Shown here: piece by piece, positions 1 through 13,447 of the stretch | Numbering within the stretch: the first letter of the stretch is position 1 | How the letters are laid out: each line of letters begins with the position of its first letter | Assembly: GCF_000150275.1 (NCBI RefSeq) | Contig: NW_002060944.1 | Span: 8,704,159-8,768,158 of the forward strand | Direction: 5' to 3' | Source: Trichoplax adhaerens | Lineage: Eukaryota > Placozoa > Uniplacotomia > Trichoplacea > Trichoplacidae | Length of the DNA stretch: 64,000 nt | Notes under the pieces: model-generated | What the model was told of the DNA's origin: nothing | Seen by the model: the letters and a program-made list of their open reading frames with translations, nothing else | Databases searched by the model: none | Translations under genes and position numbers: made by a program

Positions 1-2547
1 TGTTAATAAATAATATGAATGAGAATATTAAAATTTAATTCCATCAATACGGAAGCAAAGTAGAGTGTAGAAATATTTTTATTTTCCGGATGAAACGAAG
101 ATTAAATTTTATTTTAGTCTATGAAAAATAACTTAGCCAGTTAGCTCCTTTAATTATCAACGAAATGCTACAGATTCTTATAACTTTTATCATAAATAAC
201 ATTATTAGCACAGCTGTAAATGTAATAGGAGTCACTTGGCTTTTACGAAAGCTCTTGCTTTATATCAATATTGGATATATTTAGCTATCAGAATTATTTT
301 ATCACACAGTACTAAATAATATAAGCCATTAAGCTATATAATTTCTATTGATTGCAATCAATATTCATACACACCCTCCTTCTCTGTATACTCGTACTTG
401 TGAGGATTGCAACCCACTTTAAATAGCAACTGCAGAAGGAAAAAGTTACTTCAGGATTGACATAATATGTAATATATAAACTCAATTGAATATGAATAAG
501 GATGATGAAGGATGTCCATCCTATCTTTCATTTACTTTCTATTTGATTTACAGCTCGTATTTAGCATTCTACAGCAGTGGTTGAAAACATCCGCTTGCAT
601 TGATTAGCAAAGAAATATTAACCAAACAATATTTTCAAAGCATAGCATTCACGAAATATCATAAGATTATAAGCAGAAGCACGAGAAATGATATTGTAAT
701 TAGTGATAACTTTCATTTGCATATCGTAGCAGTGAACTATTTCCATTCTTTTTATCTTATCATGGAGGCTATATAATAAATCTATTTCTCATCCTCATTT
801 GTTTGAGTAATCAAAGTATTCATTTTTTAAGAGTCTTGAATATATTTGCTACTCTATAATACGAGCGTATATATCATATCAAAGATATGATGTTACGACA
901 GCAGAGATATACGAATAGCTATGTTTGTAAGCTACTCTTAAGTTAGAAAGCCCATTTTAGAAAGCGTAATTCTATGAGAAGAGAAATCTTAATGAATAAA
1001 CTATTTTAGGATGATTTATATCGACAGCTAGCTCCTTGTTTTGATTACTTTACCATAGTATTTATGTATGTACAGTACGATAAAGATAATATGATTGCCA
1101 ATCACAGAATTTTTAATTACATGAGATGCCTAAGATTTGTCAGCTATGGGAATAAAATTAGTTTTTCTAGATCAGTGGATAAGCTAAATCGACTTAGTGC
1201 CGAGAGATTCTATTTATCTTGAACTTTTTATTAATATTTAGAATAAATATATATTGCCTATTTACAGTTATGAAATTATAATTGTTTGAAATATCCAAGA
1301 TTTGCAATCTGTTTGAATGGAATCATCCTTTTTTGGTCAGTAGATAGAATTAATTGATACTGTATCGAAAGCTGAAATTTGTTTTGATCTTTATTCCTTG
1401 GTACGTTTAGTAAATAATGTACTGTCTGATCGTAATTGTAGAATTTTTAATTGCACGAGATACAGATCCAAGATTTGTCATTCATTTACAAATTAACCTT
1501 TTCTTGGTCAATTTATTGGAGAAATCGATTTTATGCTATTTTTGAAATATTGCAATTGCCCATAAGCGTTTCTCAATTTTATAATATTCAATTTATCAAA
1601 CATTCAATTTATATACGTATATTTGAGGAGAGAAATGAGGTTTTAATCTCACCTGTGAATAATTTTACAAGGATAATATGCTTGTCATTAGCTGACACAG
1701 TTATATTTTTCAACCGTTTAAAAGAGGAACATTTAAAGCTATGTGTGAAATTTCATAAAACCGGAACTAAATGTAATATAATGATGAAATACTGCAGCTA
1801 TTGGAGGCGTTCGACAATTTATTTCAATTCTAGATCAGAGATCCACAGTGACTGATTAACTGTATTTCGATATTTTCTGCTATGTTCTTATTAGTCTAGA
1901 CTCAGATTGCATAATTTGATGTTGAATTTCTTACTTAGAAATCTAGTATTGCTAGAATAGTTATTTCATAGCTCAGTATAGGAGCTCCCAGTCATAAAAG
2001 TTACTCTATACATATACCAACCGTAGCAAGTAAAATATACAAATTTATAAAGTTGATGGTCATAAAATGAATTCTTTTACTGATAGTCCAATTAATTAGT
2101 TTTATAAATTTTAATATGAAACTGTCGATCTTAAGCGAATTTTAAATTATATTTATGAAATATATAGCTGTTATAGTGATTATATTATTTAAGCATTTAG
2201 CAATAGTAAAGTGGCGTGTAGATTTGTGCGCCTTTCAAATGAAGTTCCTCAATATAATAGCGGAATGAAAATAATTAATATTTGCAAAAGAATTTTCAGT
2301 CGGAATAAGAGTATGTTGGATATAATTTCTTATAAGCATCCATACCTCAAATAGTCCAAGTAATGATTTACAATATTACTAAAGAACGGCAGTGACTATG
2401 TAATCGATCAAAAGAGGTCCTTTCTTTTGATCACTGATTATCATTATATATTATTTGTAAGATGTAAAAAATATTATATAAAAAAATAAATTACTCTCTC
2501 TGAGATTTATAAAAACTATATAGATAATCTATTTCTATGACGTTAAT
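1..2547. other. Intergenic, no gene recognised
   Basis: AT-rich sequence without a convincing coding exon. The longest open frame (1451-1855, plus) has no recognisable domain. Three loosely similar stretches start near 1131, 1298 and 1472, each with an AAGATTTG-like start followed about 30-40 nt later by a T-rich segment, which suggests an old diverged tandem repeat. Confidence 0.5.
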
Positions 2548-3642
2548 TCATAGATTTAATGTTTTCGTACGTTGATGATGATAAGGGTTCTGGATGTCAT
2601 TAGCAAATATAGGAGATATTTTGTTACCAAATCTTTTAGATGAACAGCAATGTCCAAAGACAGAACTTAGAGGATCTTTAAATTTTTTCATATGTGTAAT
2701 GTAAATGATAGGATGATAAATTGCGACTGCTAACATGAATAAACATAAAAAGGCAAACATAATGGAGATGGTCAAAATAGACATTCTTTCATTGAAGAGA
2801 ATAATACTGACCAAAAATAATAAACACATTGCATCGCTTAAAACTTGCAAGGAGAAAGTAATTTGAAACATATGTACAATGGATTTATTTTTTCCAATTC
2901 TGAATTGTTCGACTCGCGAAAGTCGCTGCTGTCGAAGTCGAAGTCGTAATTGTTGCATTTTCATTGGCGTTAATGATCGATTTTTTAATTTGTGTAGAAT
3001 ACGTGGATAGCAATGTAGTATAGTTACCAGTTGTAGTATATATATTAATGCCGCTGTTGATATTACTAATAGCTTGACGGTAAATCTAGTTGCAATTAGA
3101 CCACATAAACTTTCTATTGGAGGAAATGGACCACTTGTGATAGTTCTTGGCCAAATCATTAGGACACTCACTAGCCAAATTGCTATAATAATTAGTAATA
3201 CGTGAATTCGTTTTAATTTTTCAACCGGTGAAGTTGCAATAGCTTTATAACGCTCGTAGGTAATTAAGACTACAGATAAATTAGATATCATAAAAGCAGT
3301 CACTAACGTAGGTACAACTAATTTGCAAATAAAGATTTGAAAAAATCTTTGATGGAAAATGTTAGTTAAATTTAACGTTGCTCCATATCTTCCCCAAGTT
3401 AAAAAAGTGAATGATATTGTCAAGAAGACGTTCGCCACTGCCAAATTTCCTATGCATATATAAGCCGGTGAACGCATATCTTTGTGGGAAATGATGATCA
3501 TAATTAGATATAAGTTACTGAATAAACCGATGATTTCCAATGGTAGATAGAAAATAGCAACTAATTGGTAGAGAAACAGTGAGCTATTATGTATTATATT
3601 TATATTATCATAAGAATCATTCCATGATGTTAAATTTTCCAT
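2548..3642 (-). CDS. Class A (rhodopsin-like) GPCR, intronless
   Basis: Predicted seven-transmembrane receptor of 364 residues in one exon; the ligand is unknown. Membrane segments lie at about 26-52, 58-82, 105-128, 148-167, 187-212, 256-284 and 291-316. Cys106 at the top of TM3 and Cys180 in the second extracellular loop form the expected disulfide pair. The DRY box reads Glu130-Arg131-Tyr132. The TM7 NPxxY motif is changed to His-Pro-Ile-Ile-Tyr (310-314). The N-terminus has glycosylation sequons at Asn3, Asn8 and Asn19. Loop 3 is rich in Arg and Gln. Cys332-Cys333 after helix 8 are likely palmitoylation sites. The tail contains QNPY (351-354), which is also found in the GPCR at 12338-13447, and the TM2 starts resemble each other (DMRSPA and TMRSAA), so the two are probably paralogues. 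The Met start gives a normal extracellular N-terminus. The family is clear; the subfamily is not assigned. Confidence 0.9.
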   Translation of the reverse strand: MENLTSWNDSYDNINIIHNSSLFLYQLVAIFYLPLEIIGLFSNLYLIMIIISHKDMRSPAYICIGNLAVANVFLTISFTFLTWGRYGATLNLTNIFHQRFFQIFICKLVVPTLVTAFMISNLSVVLITYERYKAIATSPVEKLKRIHVLLIIIAIWLVSVLMIWPRTITSGPFPPIESLCGLIATRFTVKLLVISTAALIYILQLVTILHCYPRILHKLKNRSLTPMKMQQLRLRLRQQRLSRVEQFRIGKNKSIVHMFQITFSLQVLSDAMCLLFLVSIILFNERMSILTISIMFAFLCLFMLAVAIYHPIIYITHMKKFKDPLSSVFGHCCSSKRFGNKISPIFANDIQNPYHHQRTKTLNL

Positions 3643-6600
3643 CTCAAGCCAATTTTTTGAATTTCTTTAAAAAATGTAACCTTATGAACTGGTTCATATA
3701 TCATGTGTTATAGACATGCTCTTACGGCAGTGATTCTATAAATCATCAATTCTTAATTTTAGTTTATTCAATTTAAAGCTATAATTAATGAATTAATTAT
3801 AATGGTTTATACCTATCAGGAGCTCATTACATTAATGAATTCTATTATTGAGATAATTATATATTTCCATGACGCGATAGATGACGATTATAGTTTGGCT
3901 AGTATTAAGATTGAGAGCTAACGTGTGTACAAATATAAAACTACATGCTGTCATATTAAAAAGTCTGCAATAGTTAGTGTTATACACTTTTAAGGTATTA
4001 TTGTCATGTATTTAGATAAATAAATATGTAATCGACAATTAGTTTCTTTCATAACATACAGAAGAGAAAAATTACACTTCATTCTTACATTAATAATATC
4101 CCTTGTTACTTAGGATTGTCGTAGGCTGTTCAACTATTTTGATAATAAATTATCAAAATTCGAAAACAAAGCGATTTTAGTTTCTATAATAGGTTAATTA
4201 TAAGTAAAATAATGTTATAAAGATTACAATCTCACAATAAATGGTATCACATGCATACATGAATTTATTTATGTCGTTTGTGATAGTGGTTACTATTAAG
4301 AATCAAGATTTAAGTTTTAAAATTTTACATTACCTTTATCATGCTAATAGCTACAAAATTGATTAATATATAGGTTGTCTTTTCGTTGCAAGTTTCCGTG
4401 CATTACTGATGTTGCACCTCAGACTAATATCATTCAATTTATTGTAAAATAACCTACTTTAAGTGGAAACATATCTGCAAGTTTTAAATCTATAGTCGCT
4501 AGTAAATGAATTTTCAGCCTATCTTATATCGAAAGTTAGTCTCTTTTACATAAGTTAGAGAAATCAAAATAGTTTACTGTAGAGCTTAATTAGAAGATCT
4601 ATAATAATGGTAAAGCCGTCACTTAGTCGATTCCTTGCAATCATAAAAATTTATATTTATTATGGTAGCAGGTAGCCTACGTCTTGATGATATTTCATCA
4701 GCCACCGTTCCTCTCTGGTATTCGCTACTATAACTTAATTCTGTGATACATAGTCAAATTTATAATTTATAGTCTATTTCTAATTTTTTTATGACGTATG
4801 AATTTTGTATATCTTCTTTACAAGAAAATAGCTGATGAATAAAGACTTACAAAGAATAATTTGAGTGAAACAAATTAAAATAAGGTGAAGATTATAATAC
4901 AATCGAATATAACTATTTTTTTCCTCGTTCAAATTACTCTCGGATTTACATTATAGATATCTTTCATAGGAAATCTTTGTGTAATATCATGAACAACTAG
5001 GAAAGTGATCTTATGACTCCTTTTCAGCAGTTCACTTATAATCTCTCTTCTGGTAATCCATATCAAAATCATCCTGACCAAATCATTTTATAATGTGTCT
5101 CGTAATGACGCTAATGTCGTTATCAGTAGACTATTTTAAATTCATTATTAATCGACCAAGCTGCTTATTGATTAAATTTAAATATATACGTTAAGATTTA
5201 ATTTTTGGGCTTACTTCCATTTACAGGAAGCGGTGAATTTCTTAATGAAATGCTAATGTGAGACATTACTGGAATTTTATAGTATTCAGAACTTTAATTG
5301 CTATAACGTTAAAATTTTATTGTAATAGTAATTATCTTCCTATAAATTAGCATTCTTTTTTGTAGTATCTTGGTTATTTCCAGGAAAATCTGAATCTAGC
5401 TTGATGAAAATAATATGTGTAACGAAAAGTTGTTTATTTAAAATCCCTAACTGACTGTATTTATTCTTAATTTCCTGATTTATACAATTCTGCGATAGCA
5501 CTGATAAGTTCATTTCATCTAATTGAGAAAACTTCCTCTTTTCAGATTATGTCAATATAAATAAGCTTTAATGCTTTAGATGTAAATATCTTAGCAGTTA
5601 TCAATCGACTATATCTATTAACAGGTATAAAGTAAAAATGTAGGTGTAACCATATACGAGATCAAAATTGGATAGTGATATCAGTTAATGTTTATCTTTA
5701 GTATTCGAAACAATTAAGTTAAAAGTACTGAATATATGCCAGAATTTATATAACTTTGGTAGGCCTATTTATAGTGAATTGTTGCAGTTACTATAGCTAT
5801 TCCTAAGCTTACATTCTAATAGCGCAATAGCAGTTACGAGGGATAGACTATATTGAGCAGTTTTCATCGAAATATAATAGACTAATTTGAAATATCCAAT
5901 CTAATAAAATCCGATTTGGATACTGAGATGGTTGCGTCGTAAATTATTAAAAATGTACTAGCGATTAAAAGGGATACAATTACATTTCTATGATGCATAA
6001 TGCTGTTACTGAAATAAAATTTTCCATAGTTTGGTAGTATCTGTTCTGTAGGCAAGTATGCCAGTCATTGATTATTTACTAAGTTTAATACTTTACTAAT
6101 CTTATAAGTAAGATTTCCATATCAGGTACAAATGTTCATTACATTTATGAATTGATTTTGAACAAATAAAAGCTAAAAATGGAGGAAAGAAATTTCATAG
6201 TTCAAGATGATCCGGTCATTACTATAGGTAAGGGTTCAGTCTACAGTGAGTGGCATTACTGAATTTGAGCTGATCTTGATAATTACTAATTAGTGTATGA
6301 TATAAATTATGAACGAGAAACGCCTTACGTCGCAAATGATGTTTATTTTATTTACAACAGTTACGTTTACTTACAGCTAATACGAATTTTTTTAAATATT
6401 GAATTACTTATTTTGACAATTATTTAAATAACTATAGTAATATTTACTGTGGCTTGTTGCACTCACCACCTGAGCAAATATAGTATAAGTGAGATTTCGA
6501 TAATAGATAAAAGAAAAGCAGACAGATATAAGTTAATTTTCACCCATGGGAGCTTTTAGTGATGATAATTCATTTTGCACAAAAACTCAAAATTTCGTGA

Positions 6601-7657
6601 CATTTACACCATTTGTTAATATCTAATTGAAATAACTTGTAAGTGTATAGTCTACGATGTAGAGTATGCTGAACTATTCTATAGCTGCTATTATCTTAAA
6701 TTAATAGCATTAACGAGCTCAGAATGACTGGTACTAATGCAAGTCATATACAAGTCGTAAGATGGAAAATGATTAACGTAACATTTTAAATCTGTTATCG
6801 ATATGAGGATCGAAATTGCATTGCAATATAATTCAATTCTTTTCCTATGTAAAAGTATATCAAGTCAGTTAGTAGTAGGCCGTCTCCTTCATAGAAGATA
6901 TCAGATGCATAACTAAAACTGACTTATAATTTTTAAACATACATCTTGTTTTAGCAGTGGATTGGTCAGCAACTGTAAAGACAAACTGGATAACATTAAT
7001 TGGTGGGATGAATTAATCGTAACAGCTGCCTTGGTTCTTCTGACTGAAAACAAACTTGTTAACGCTCAATGATTTACAACGCAATTAATGATAATGAGTA
7101 AGTTATGCGCAGAAGATGGTATTAAACAAATAAATTACTTCAAAAACATACTAGTTATCTAATAATCGTGACTTCAATGTTACTGGGTAGTAAAAATAGC
7201 ATGCTCTCCAATAGTATTAACACAAGTGTATAATTACTGTATAACATGTTATTAATTAGAACTTTACTGAAATCTACTGGTTCTATAATAATACCCAGGT
7301 ATAATAATATCACCGAATAGGAAAAATGGTAAAATCTCAAGTATTAGTACAAATGTGTATTTACTGTACTGTATATCAGGTTATTGATTAATACTTTACT
7401 GTTACCGTCTATTTATCGAATGTTTTGCAATAACAATTTAAAACATTTACTTTAGAGCAGACTTGTAGGCTGCATACAATAATTATGTATGCAAGAATAA
7501 TAACAATTTACTTAATAAATATCAGAGTCTGTAACATCTTGAAAAATTAATTACGTTGCAATAGATGTTCCGATATATGCAGGATATGATTATCAAGTTC
7601 ATAACTGCAGAAAGGAATGCATTTAGTTGCATAAATATGTACTTATAACGTCAATTT
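3643..7657. other. Intergenic, no gene recognised
   Basis: Four kilobases of AT-rich DNA between the first GPCR and the 3' end of the rhomboid gene. No exon with conserved protein features was seen on either strand. A diverged direct repeat is listed separately near 7211-7400. Confidence 0.5.
7211..7400. repeat. Diverged direct repeat, two copies
   Basis: A segment of about 60 nt near 7211-7273 (AGTATTAACACAAGTGTATA onward) recurs near 7342-7402 (AGTATTAGTACAAATGTGTA onward). In both copies it runs on to a shared ACTTTACTG. It looks like a local tandem duplication; no function is evident. Confidence 0.5.
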
Positions 7658-9282
7658 CTATCGGCTTCTTTGAAAGCGTGCTAATCTTGCTTCTCTAACT
7701 TTATCAACATCATTAGAATTGGGCATCTGACTGGGCTGTGGATAAGTACGCTGGATATCATTCTGAACTAGAAGAGGAGGAGCAGTAGCAATCGGCCTAA
7801 GAAATTTTAAATTAAGAATTTGAAGTCCGTATCAGACGTAAGATCTTGTCCTCGCTAGATAGATATTTTTACAAGCAGCGATATTTCACCTATTATGATG
7901 GCTTTCTTGTAAGCTAGCTTGTATTGCCTGTTGGAATTCAGGATCATCGTCATCGTTAATAGGTTCGTACTGTGGTCGTCGACTGCCTGGATAGGATGGA
8001 CCGCTGACGTTATTGACGTTATCTGCATGGCTTGGAGTTTGCATTCTATAACCAGTCACTCCTATTTACGAGTATGAAGCCATTAATTATATAATGTATA
8101 TACACTAGTATTAGTAATTTACGTGTACAGTATTTGACAAGAGGATTATATATTATCAAAAGAAATTTGTTTCCTACCTGACGACTGAAATCTTTGATGA
8201 TGTCTTCGATTACTAGAGCCTCTGCTACCTGTAACTGTATAGATGATGATAGAGATTTTAATACTGTACATCATGCATACTTTTACTTTATTGGTTAATG
8301 CAGTTCTCTTGAGTTACTTGAAAGAGCACATAATAATCGGATTAGTAAAGCAAGTGGAATAATCTTTTACGATCAATCTTTAGTAATTGTTAATGTGTAG
8401 AAGAGATACTCAAAGTCTTTCTTACTTCGTAATCGCTAATTGTTCACTTAGTGAGAACTATGTCTAGTCTTACCAATGCTGAAGATAGAATCCAGGATAG
8501 ATCCAATTGGTGTCTTTACATATGCTAATCCAACTAAGATACCAGCTAAGTGGCCTAGGAAAGAGCTGTTTGGTACTAAGACTTGGATAAGAACTAATTC
8601 AGCCCAACAGGCGTAGCGTGAGCTAATAGGAATCAAGTTCATTATATAATTGGTGCTAGGGGGTGAAACGTATGTCGCCACCACTTTAAGAGCAAATATA
8701 ACTCCTAAATACAGTCAGAAGAAGAAACTTTATTATCGACAGTGTCTAGAAAAATAAATAATGGCTTTAGATGGCGATTGAATTTTTCTCACAGAAAGAG
8801 TCTGATAGACATGTACTCTATGTAGAAAAATTACCTGAAAAACCAACAGCACAATCGGTAAAGTAGTGTAGCTTGTCAGTATGATGTCCTATTGCGTAGC
8901 TTATTGCCACTAAGGTGACATTAGTTAATGCTGTAAAGCTGATAATCATAGATAGAAAGTGTAAGCTTCCATATTTCTTCTCTAAATGTATCCCTTTCCA
9001 TAGAAATGAGACCATATTATAGTAAAGATGCATATCGCTAGCATGAAAGAAGGCTCCTAATATTAATCTTTGCCATTCGTTCATATACCAAACAGACTTG
9101 ACACTAATGCAAACTTCACTTAAATGAGGTAATCGATAATCAGGTAATAGATTCATAAACAGGATTGAATTGAGACCAATTGTAGCCAGTGTGATCGGTG
9201 GAATACGATCTAAGCCTACATGAAATAGGTTAGCAAGGAGTAAAAGTAGACCAAAATTGTTTCCGCGTCTCCTTAAGACCAT
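7658..9282 (-). CDS. RHBDD1: Rhomboid intramembrane protease RHBDD1/RHBDL4-like
   Basis: Five coding exons: 9282-8835, 8704-8474, 8228-8178, 8061-7890 and 7796-7658. They join in frame to 346 residues with GT-AG introns. In animals this ER membrane serine protease cleaves membrane proteins inside the bilayer and feeds ER-associated degradation. The catalytic Ser149 lies in GFSG, split by the first intron, and the catalytic His201 in GHLAGI. The N-terminus (RRRGNNFGLLLLL, then FHVG) and the WQRL/HLYYNM region match the RHBDD1 type. The tail carries an acidic ubiquitin-interacting motif at about 281-297 (DDPEFQQAIQASLQES) and ends with a VCP/p97-binding motif, REARLARF (335-342). Both are known for mammalian RHBDL4. 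The start at 9282 was chosen because it matches the family N-terminus; the open frame continues upstream to another Met at 9432, whose extra residues look unlike the family. Confidence 0.93.
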
Positions 9283-12200
9283 TTTGATCGGATCGGATGT
9301 TTGAAGCAAATATCTCGACAAGAGTAAGAGGCGATGATCCAAAAAGCTCGATATCGATGGCCACAGAATAAATTGAAAGATTTCAACGCGTGTCGCCAAT
9401 ATTGAAGAAAGCGAATGAAAGAAAAATTTCAATATTCAGCTAATAGATACTACAGGAATCATTTGCTGTCTATTCTATTTGAAAAGGACATTGAATATCC
9501 ATTTCTCCTTCCTAACTGTTAATTCTACTGTCGAGTGTTGGCTTAAAACCTTTGTTGATATTGGTTGAAATCAGCGAACTCGTTATCGTATTGGGTTTCA
9601 GGATAGCACACTGATCTTCAGTATAGAGTGTTCAATCTTGGTAAGGTTACGATCGCCGAACACGGATTGCGCTGTGATCTTGCTAATACGTCTTGGGATG
9701 ATAGCCAATCGTAATTGCATGCAGTAAAGCTTTAGAATAATAATAATAAATCAGTTAGAAGAAATAAGATGTCAGCATTAAGTTAGAAATAAGATTGGAG
9801 CGTAGAACATTTGTATACGTAGACCAGATGACGTCACTATAATTAATTTTAGAGTAGCATTCAATTGATAGTAAGACACTAGAGATCGGAGCGATGATTG
9901 AGTTGTCCTACTACCATATCAATGTCTTGTTTTCAAGGGATATTTTACTGCTTGTCGATATGGTTTGGGACTGACGTCGGATGGACAGACTTTCACTCTC
10001 GCTGAGGCCGAAAATGTCGAAAAATAGTAAAGCAGTATAGATCTTCCGAGTCTATTTTCGAAAGCAATCGTATTAATTTGAATAATATTTGTGATCTACT
10101 GCATGGTTGCTACTTCCAACCAGAGCTTAGCATCAGACGATGGAATACAATGTCGTATTACTTACTTCATTTAGAAAAAATCAGCCAATTCAGAATCGAC
10201 TGTCTGCCTATTAAAGTATTCTCATAACAGAGTGTTTGGCACAATTTGTTGACGAAATGTGGCTAAATGTCTATCCAGTTCAGGTATTTTTCAACGAATG
10301 GTCTATGGTACAGTGCAGTATTACAGTAGACGATGCTGGTGGGACAGTAGTACCAATCTTATCCATATAAAACTGTACCAATAAATTACAATCTAGAATC
10401 AAATCTGTCAGAACCAACTCCTACAGTACGTTAGAAATGTATTTCTCTGACTTTCGTTTCTGAGCCTATACTGCAAAGTATATTGCCTCTTGGTCAGATT
10501 TATCATATTCGCATTCATTTACCGTTTAAATAATATGAAATTGACTGCATTGAGTGCTCTACACTATTAAATCCATATAGCACAGTATACTACGAGCATA
10601 GTAAGGTAAAAAAGTACTACTGGTAGTCATGGACAACTAAATTACGGGTCTGTGCATCGAGTAGACCATGTATTAGTACACTCAGTACGCCAAGTATAGC
10701 GATCTTAACGGGTGGGCAATTTTGTAAACAATAATAAATGTGTTTTCTTTGGCTTTTTGGTAAATTTACTATCATTGCCGTCGTCAGCCAGCTGAAGTAA
10801 ATTTCGTCTTTTGAAAGTCGATTTTATTTGCCAAATAGTTATATGTTTATTATCCTCTACTGGTATCTAAGCAACTGTGAGCCACGCTAGTTACTATATT
10901 GTCGTGTTTTCACCGATATCACGATAAAGTCTCTCACTAGGATTTCAAATAAAATAAGCACTAATTACAGAAATAGCAATCAGATCCCCAAGAGACCTTC
11001 AATTTTGCGAATAAAAAATAAAATTCGATTTTTTGTCAAACTCTGATTGGAAGTACGTTAGCTTGTCACCATTGGCCAGCCAAGTAAATTTCACCGGCTG
11101 AGGAAAGGATTTTTGCCCGACAGTCATTTGGTGTATCTTGACTGTTTTTCGTAGGACAGTGTTGTGTGATGTGTTATATTAACACGCTATCTAAGAGTCG
11201 ATACGTCAAACATGAGAGACTATAAATCGCTTATTATAAACGATTTCCACTACCGTTTGCCATGGTTGTAACAGTACTATAATTTATATTCAAGTAGAAA
11301 GTTTATTTCTTAATGCGAATATTATGTCTGTTATCAATTTATTGGCAGGACGTACCATTTTGGTCATGTAGTATTTATATTCATATCTCAGTATTCTATT
11401 GTCGATAATGGTAAACAAGAATAAAATAATAATTTAGAGAAAAAATCTTGGACTTTCTTCTAGCCGCAACCTGAACTGATACATAGAAAAGAGATCCGGT
11501 CAATTGTATTACGTAAGATATGAAAAATGCATTTTAGAGCATTATATACTTAAATGTTCAACAGTGCTGAAATCACTCAAGTATTCAGAACTTTAACTTG
11601 GATTTAAATATCTTTGACAGCCTTTACAGCGGATCTTAATTTTTTAGACATCCATATAGAAGATGTTGATCCCAACACAGCATTAAGGTTGTGATGCATT
11701 TGTGAATCATGATTGATACGGAATTTGTAATGCCCGATTGTGTAATATTAGCGTGTACTTCCTTTTGTGATGTATTATCTTTTGAAGCAAGTATACAGCA
11801 TACTCATATACTGTATAAAGCCAGATAGCTATCATATAAACATGCCCTACTTGTAATTAAATGCCTGGATTAACGTAAACATAGCCAACGAATAAAAAAT
11901 GTAGGGTATTGTAGATTTTGAGATTAATAAAGGAACTATAATTGACGTCATTCTATCGGCGTGTTCATTTCCTGTAGTGATATATTAAAACGTAATTGAA
12001 ACTGCATGCAAATATATTATGCTATAGAATAGGATATTATTTTGAAAGAAGGGAAAGCTGAAATTGTTGGCTTAGAGTAATTTTTAATCAATGCAGACGC
12101 GTTATTGATGCCTGCTTTTAGCGAATCATATCTGCTTCCATTGTTAGAATTGAAATCATTCAATTTCCTACGGCCCTTTTTTGAATAAGTATTATCAAAA

Positions 12201-12337
12201 TGTTTCAGAGAAATCGAAGTATAAAACAACATAAAGTACCGATTGACTACGATTTTGATTTAATTGTTCCATTTTACTGAAAAAGTTTTTTCTCTCATGT
12301 TTATGTATAATTATCCGTAATCAACATAGAATCAGTC
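9283..12337. other. Intergenic, no gene recognised
   Basis: About 3 kb between the divergently oriented rhomboid gene (minus) and the second GPCR (plus), so both promoters should lie here. No exon was recognised. Two weakly similar blocks near 10780-10850 and 11060-11130 share GTCA..CAGC and AAGTAAATTTC elements and may be an old repeat. Confidence 0.45.
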
Positions 12338-13447
12338 ATGTTCGTTTGCCAAAAAGGTACAACTACGATTTCAATTTATCACAAGAATGAAACAAGCTTT
12401 AAGTATCCAACGATTTATGACCAATATCTTCAAGCTGCTGTGGTGTTAAATTCTACCGTTGCTATCATTAGCATCATATTAAACACTTATGTTTTACTTG
12501 TTATTACCTATAATAAAACCATGCGATCAGCTGCTCACTTGGGAATGATAAACTTAGCTTTCGCTGGATTGATATGTTCGGCTTCGTTTTCAGCGGCTGA
12601 TGGTATAATATATTACTCTAGTATCAATAAGCTACTACAAGATAAATTAGTTATTGATATTACATGTGGAGTTGCTGTTCCATTAGGTATGTCAGCTTAT
12701 ATGGCCAGTATCGCTACATTAACTTTTATTGCGATCGATCGTTATCGTGAAATGGCTGTACCGTCATCACACAAGTGGAAAAGATGGCAACTATTATTCG
12801 GATTGATTACAGTCTGGCTATTCGGCTCGTCAATAAGCTTTCCGCACGCTCTAAATAAACTCAATTCTCAATCGCTTGTCAAAGCGTGCGATTTATGGGT
12901 TTTACGTTATGATGGCAGGAAAGTTAACCTTTATCTCATTGACATTCCTCTTTTCATACTCTTTTTGATAATGCTTCTCTGCTATCTAAGAATTACGATC
13001 AAAATAAAAAGTACGAACAAAATTTTAGATGCTAATCAAGCGGATGATAATACTATTTCACGAGTAGACGAAATTAGATCGCAACGTAGAAACTTATTAC
13101 TGAAAGTCTTCCTGATCATATCCTTGATACAATTTTTGTTAATTCTTGTATGGCTTGTGATGATTCATGTCCTAGTTTTGGGTTACGACGTTGCTAATAT
13201 CCATTTACTAGGGCTTTTATCTATTATGAATCATACATTTTTGATATGTATGAGTAGTTATAATGCTTTTATTTATATCTATTACTTGGAAAGATTTCGC
13301 TTCTTTGTTGAAAAATTGTTCCCGTGCTGTATGCGCTTAGAAGGTGAGGAACAAATGAACCTAACAAATGATCGAGCACAAAATCCTTATGCGATATATC
13401 AAGGAGAGCCCGATGGTGCAGCCATGGAGACAAACAATGAAAATTAA
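12338..13447 (+). CDS. Class A (rhodopsin-like) GPCR, intronless
   Basis: Single-exon receptor of 369 residues. Membrane segments are at about 34-57, 66-88, 111-133, 150-170, 196-217, 254-280 and 288-315. It has an intact Asp134-Arg135-Tyr136 motif and a Cys110-Cys184 pair for the extracellular disulfide. TM7 reads Asn309-Ala-Phe-Ile-Tyr313, so the Pro of NPxxY is replaced by Ala. Loop 3 is long and charged (about 222-252). Cys330-Cys331 after helix 8 are likely palmitoylated. The tail has QNPY at 348-351 as in the GPCR at 2548-3642, and the intracellular loop 1/TM2 start is also similar, so I infer that they are inverted paralogues. The ligand is unknown. The start Met gives a typical short glycosylated N-terminus (sequon at Asn17). 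Confidence 0.9.
   Translation: MFVCQKGTTTISIYHKNETSFKYPTIYDQYLQAAVVLNSTVAIISIILNTYVLLVITYNKTMRSAAHLGMINLAFAGLICSASFSAADGIIYYSSINKLLQDKLVIDITCGVAVPLGMSAYMASIATLTFIAIDRYREMAVPSSHKWKRWQLLFGLITVWLFGSSISFPHALNKLNSQSLVKACDLWVLRYDGRKVNLYLIDIPLFILFLIMLLCYLRITIKIKSTNKILDANQADDNTISRVDEIRSQRRNLLLKVFLIISLIQFLLILVWLVMIHVLVLGYDVANIHLLGLLSIMNHTFLICMSSYNAFIYIYYLERFRFFVEKLFPCCMRLEGEEQMNLTNDRAQNPYAIYQGEPDGAAMETNNEN

Noticed and set aside
1451-1855. 134-codon open frame on the plus strand
   Set aside because: No domain, signal or membrane pattern, AT-driven composition, and it lies in a diverged repeat. Not enough to call a gene.
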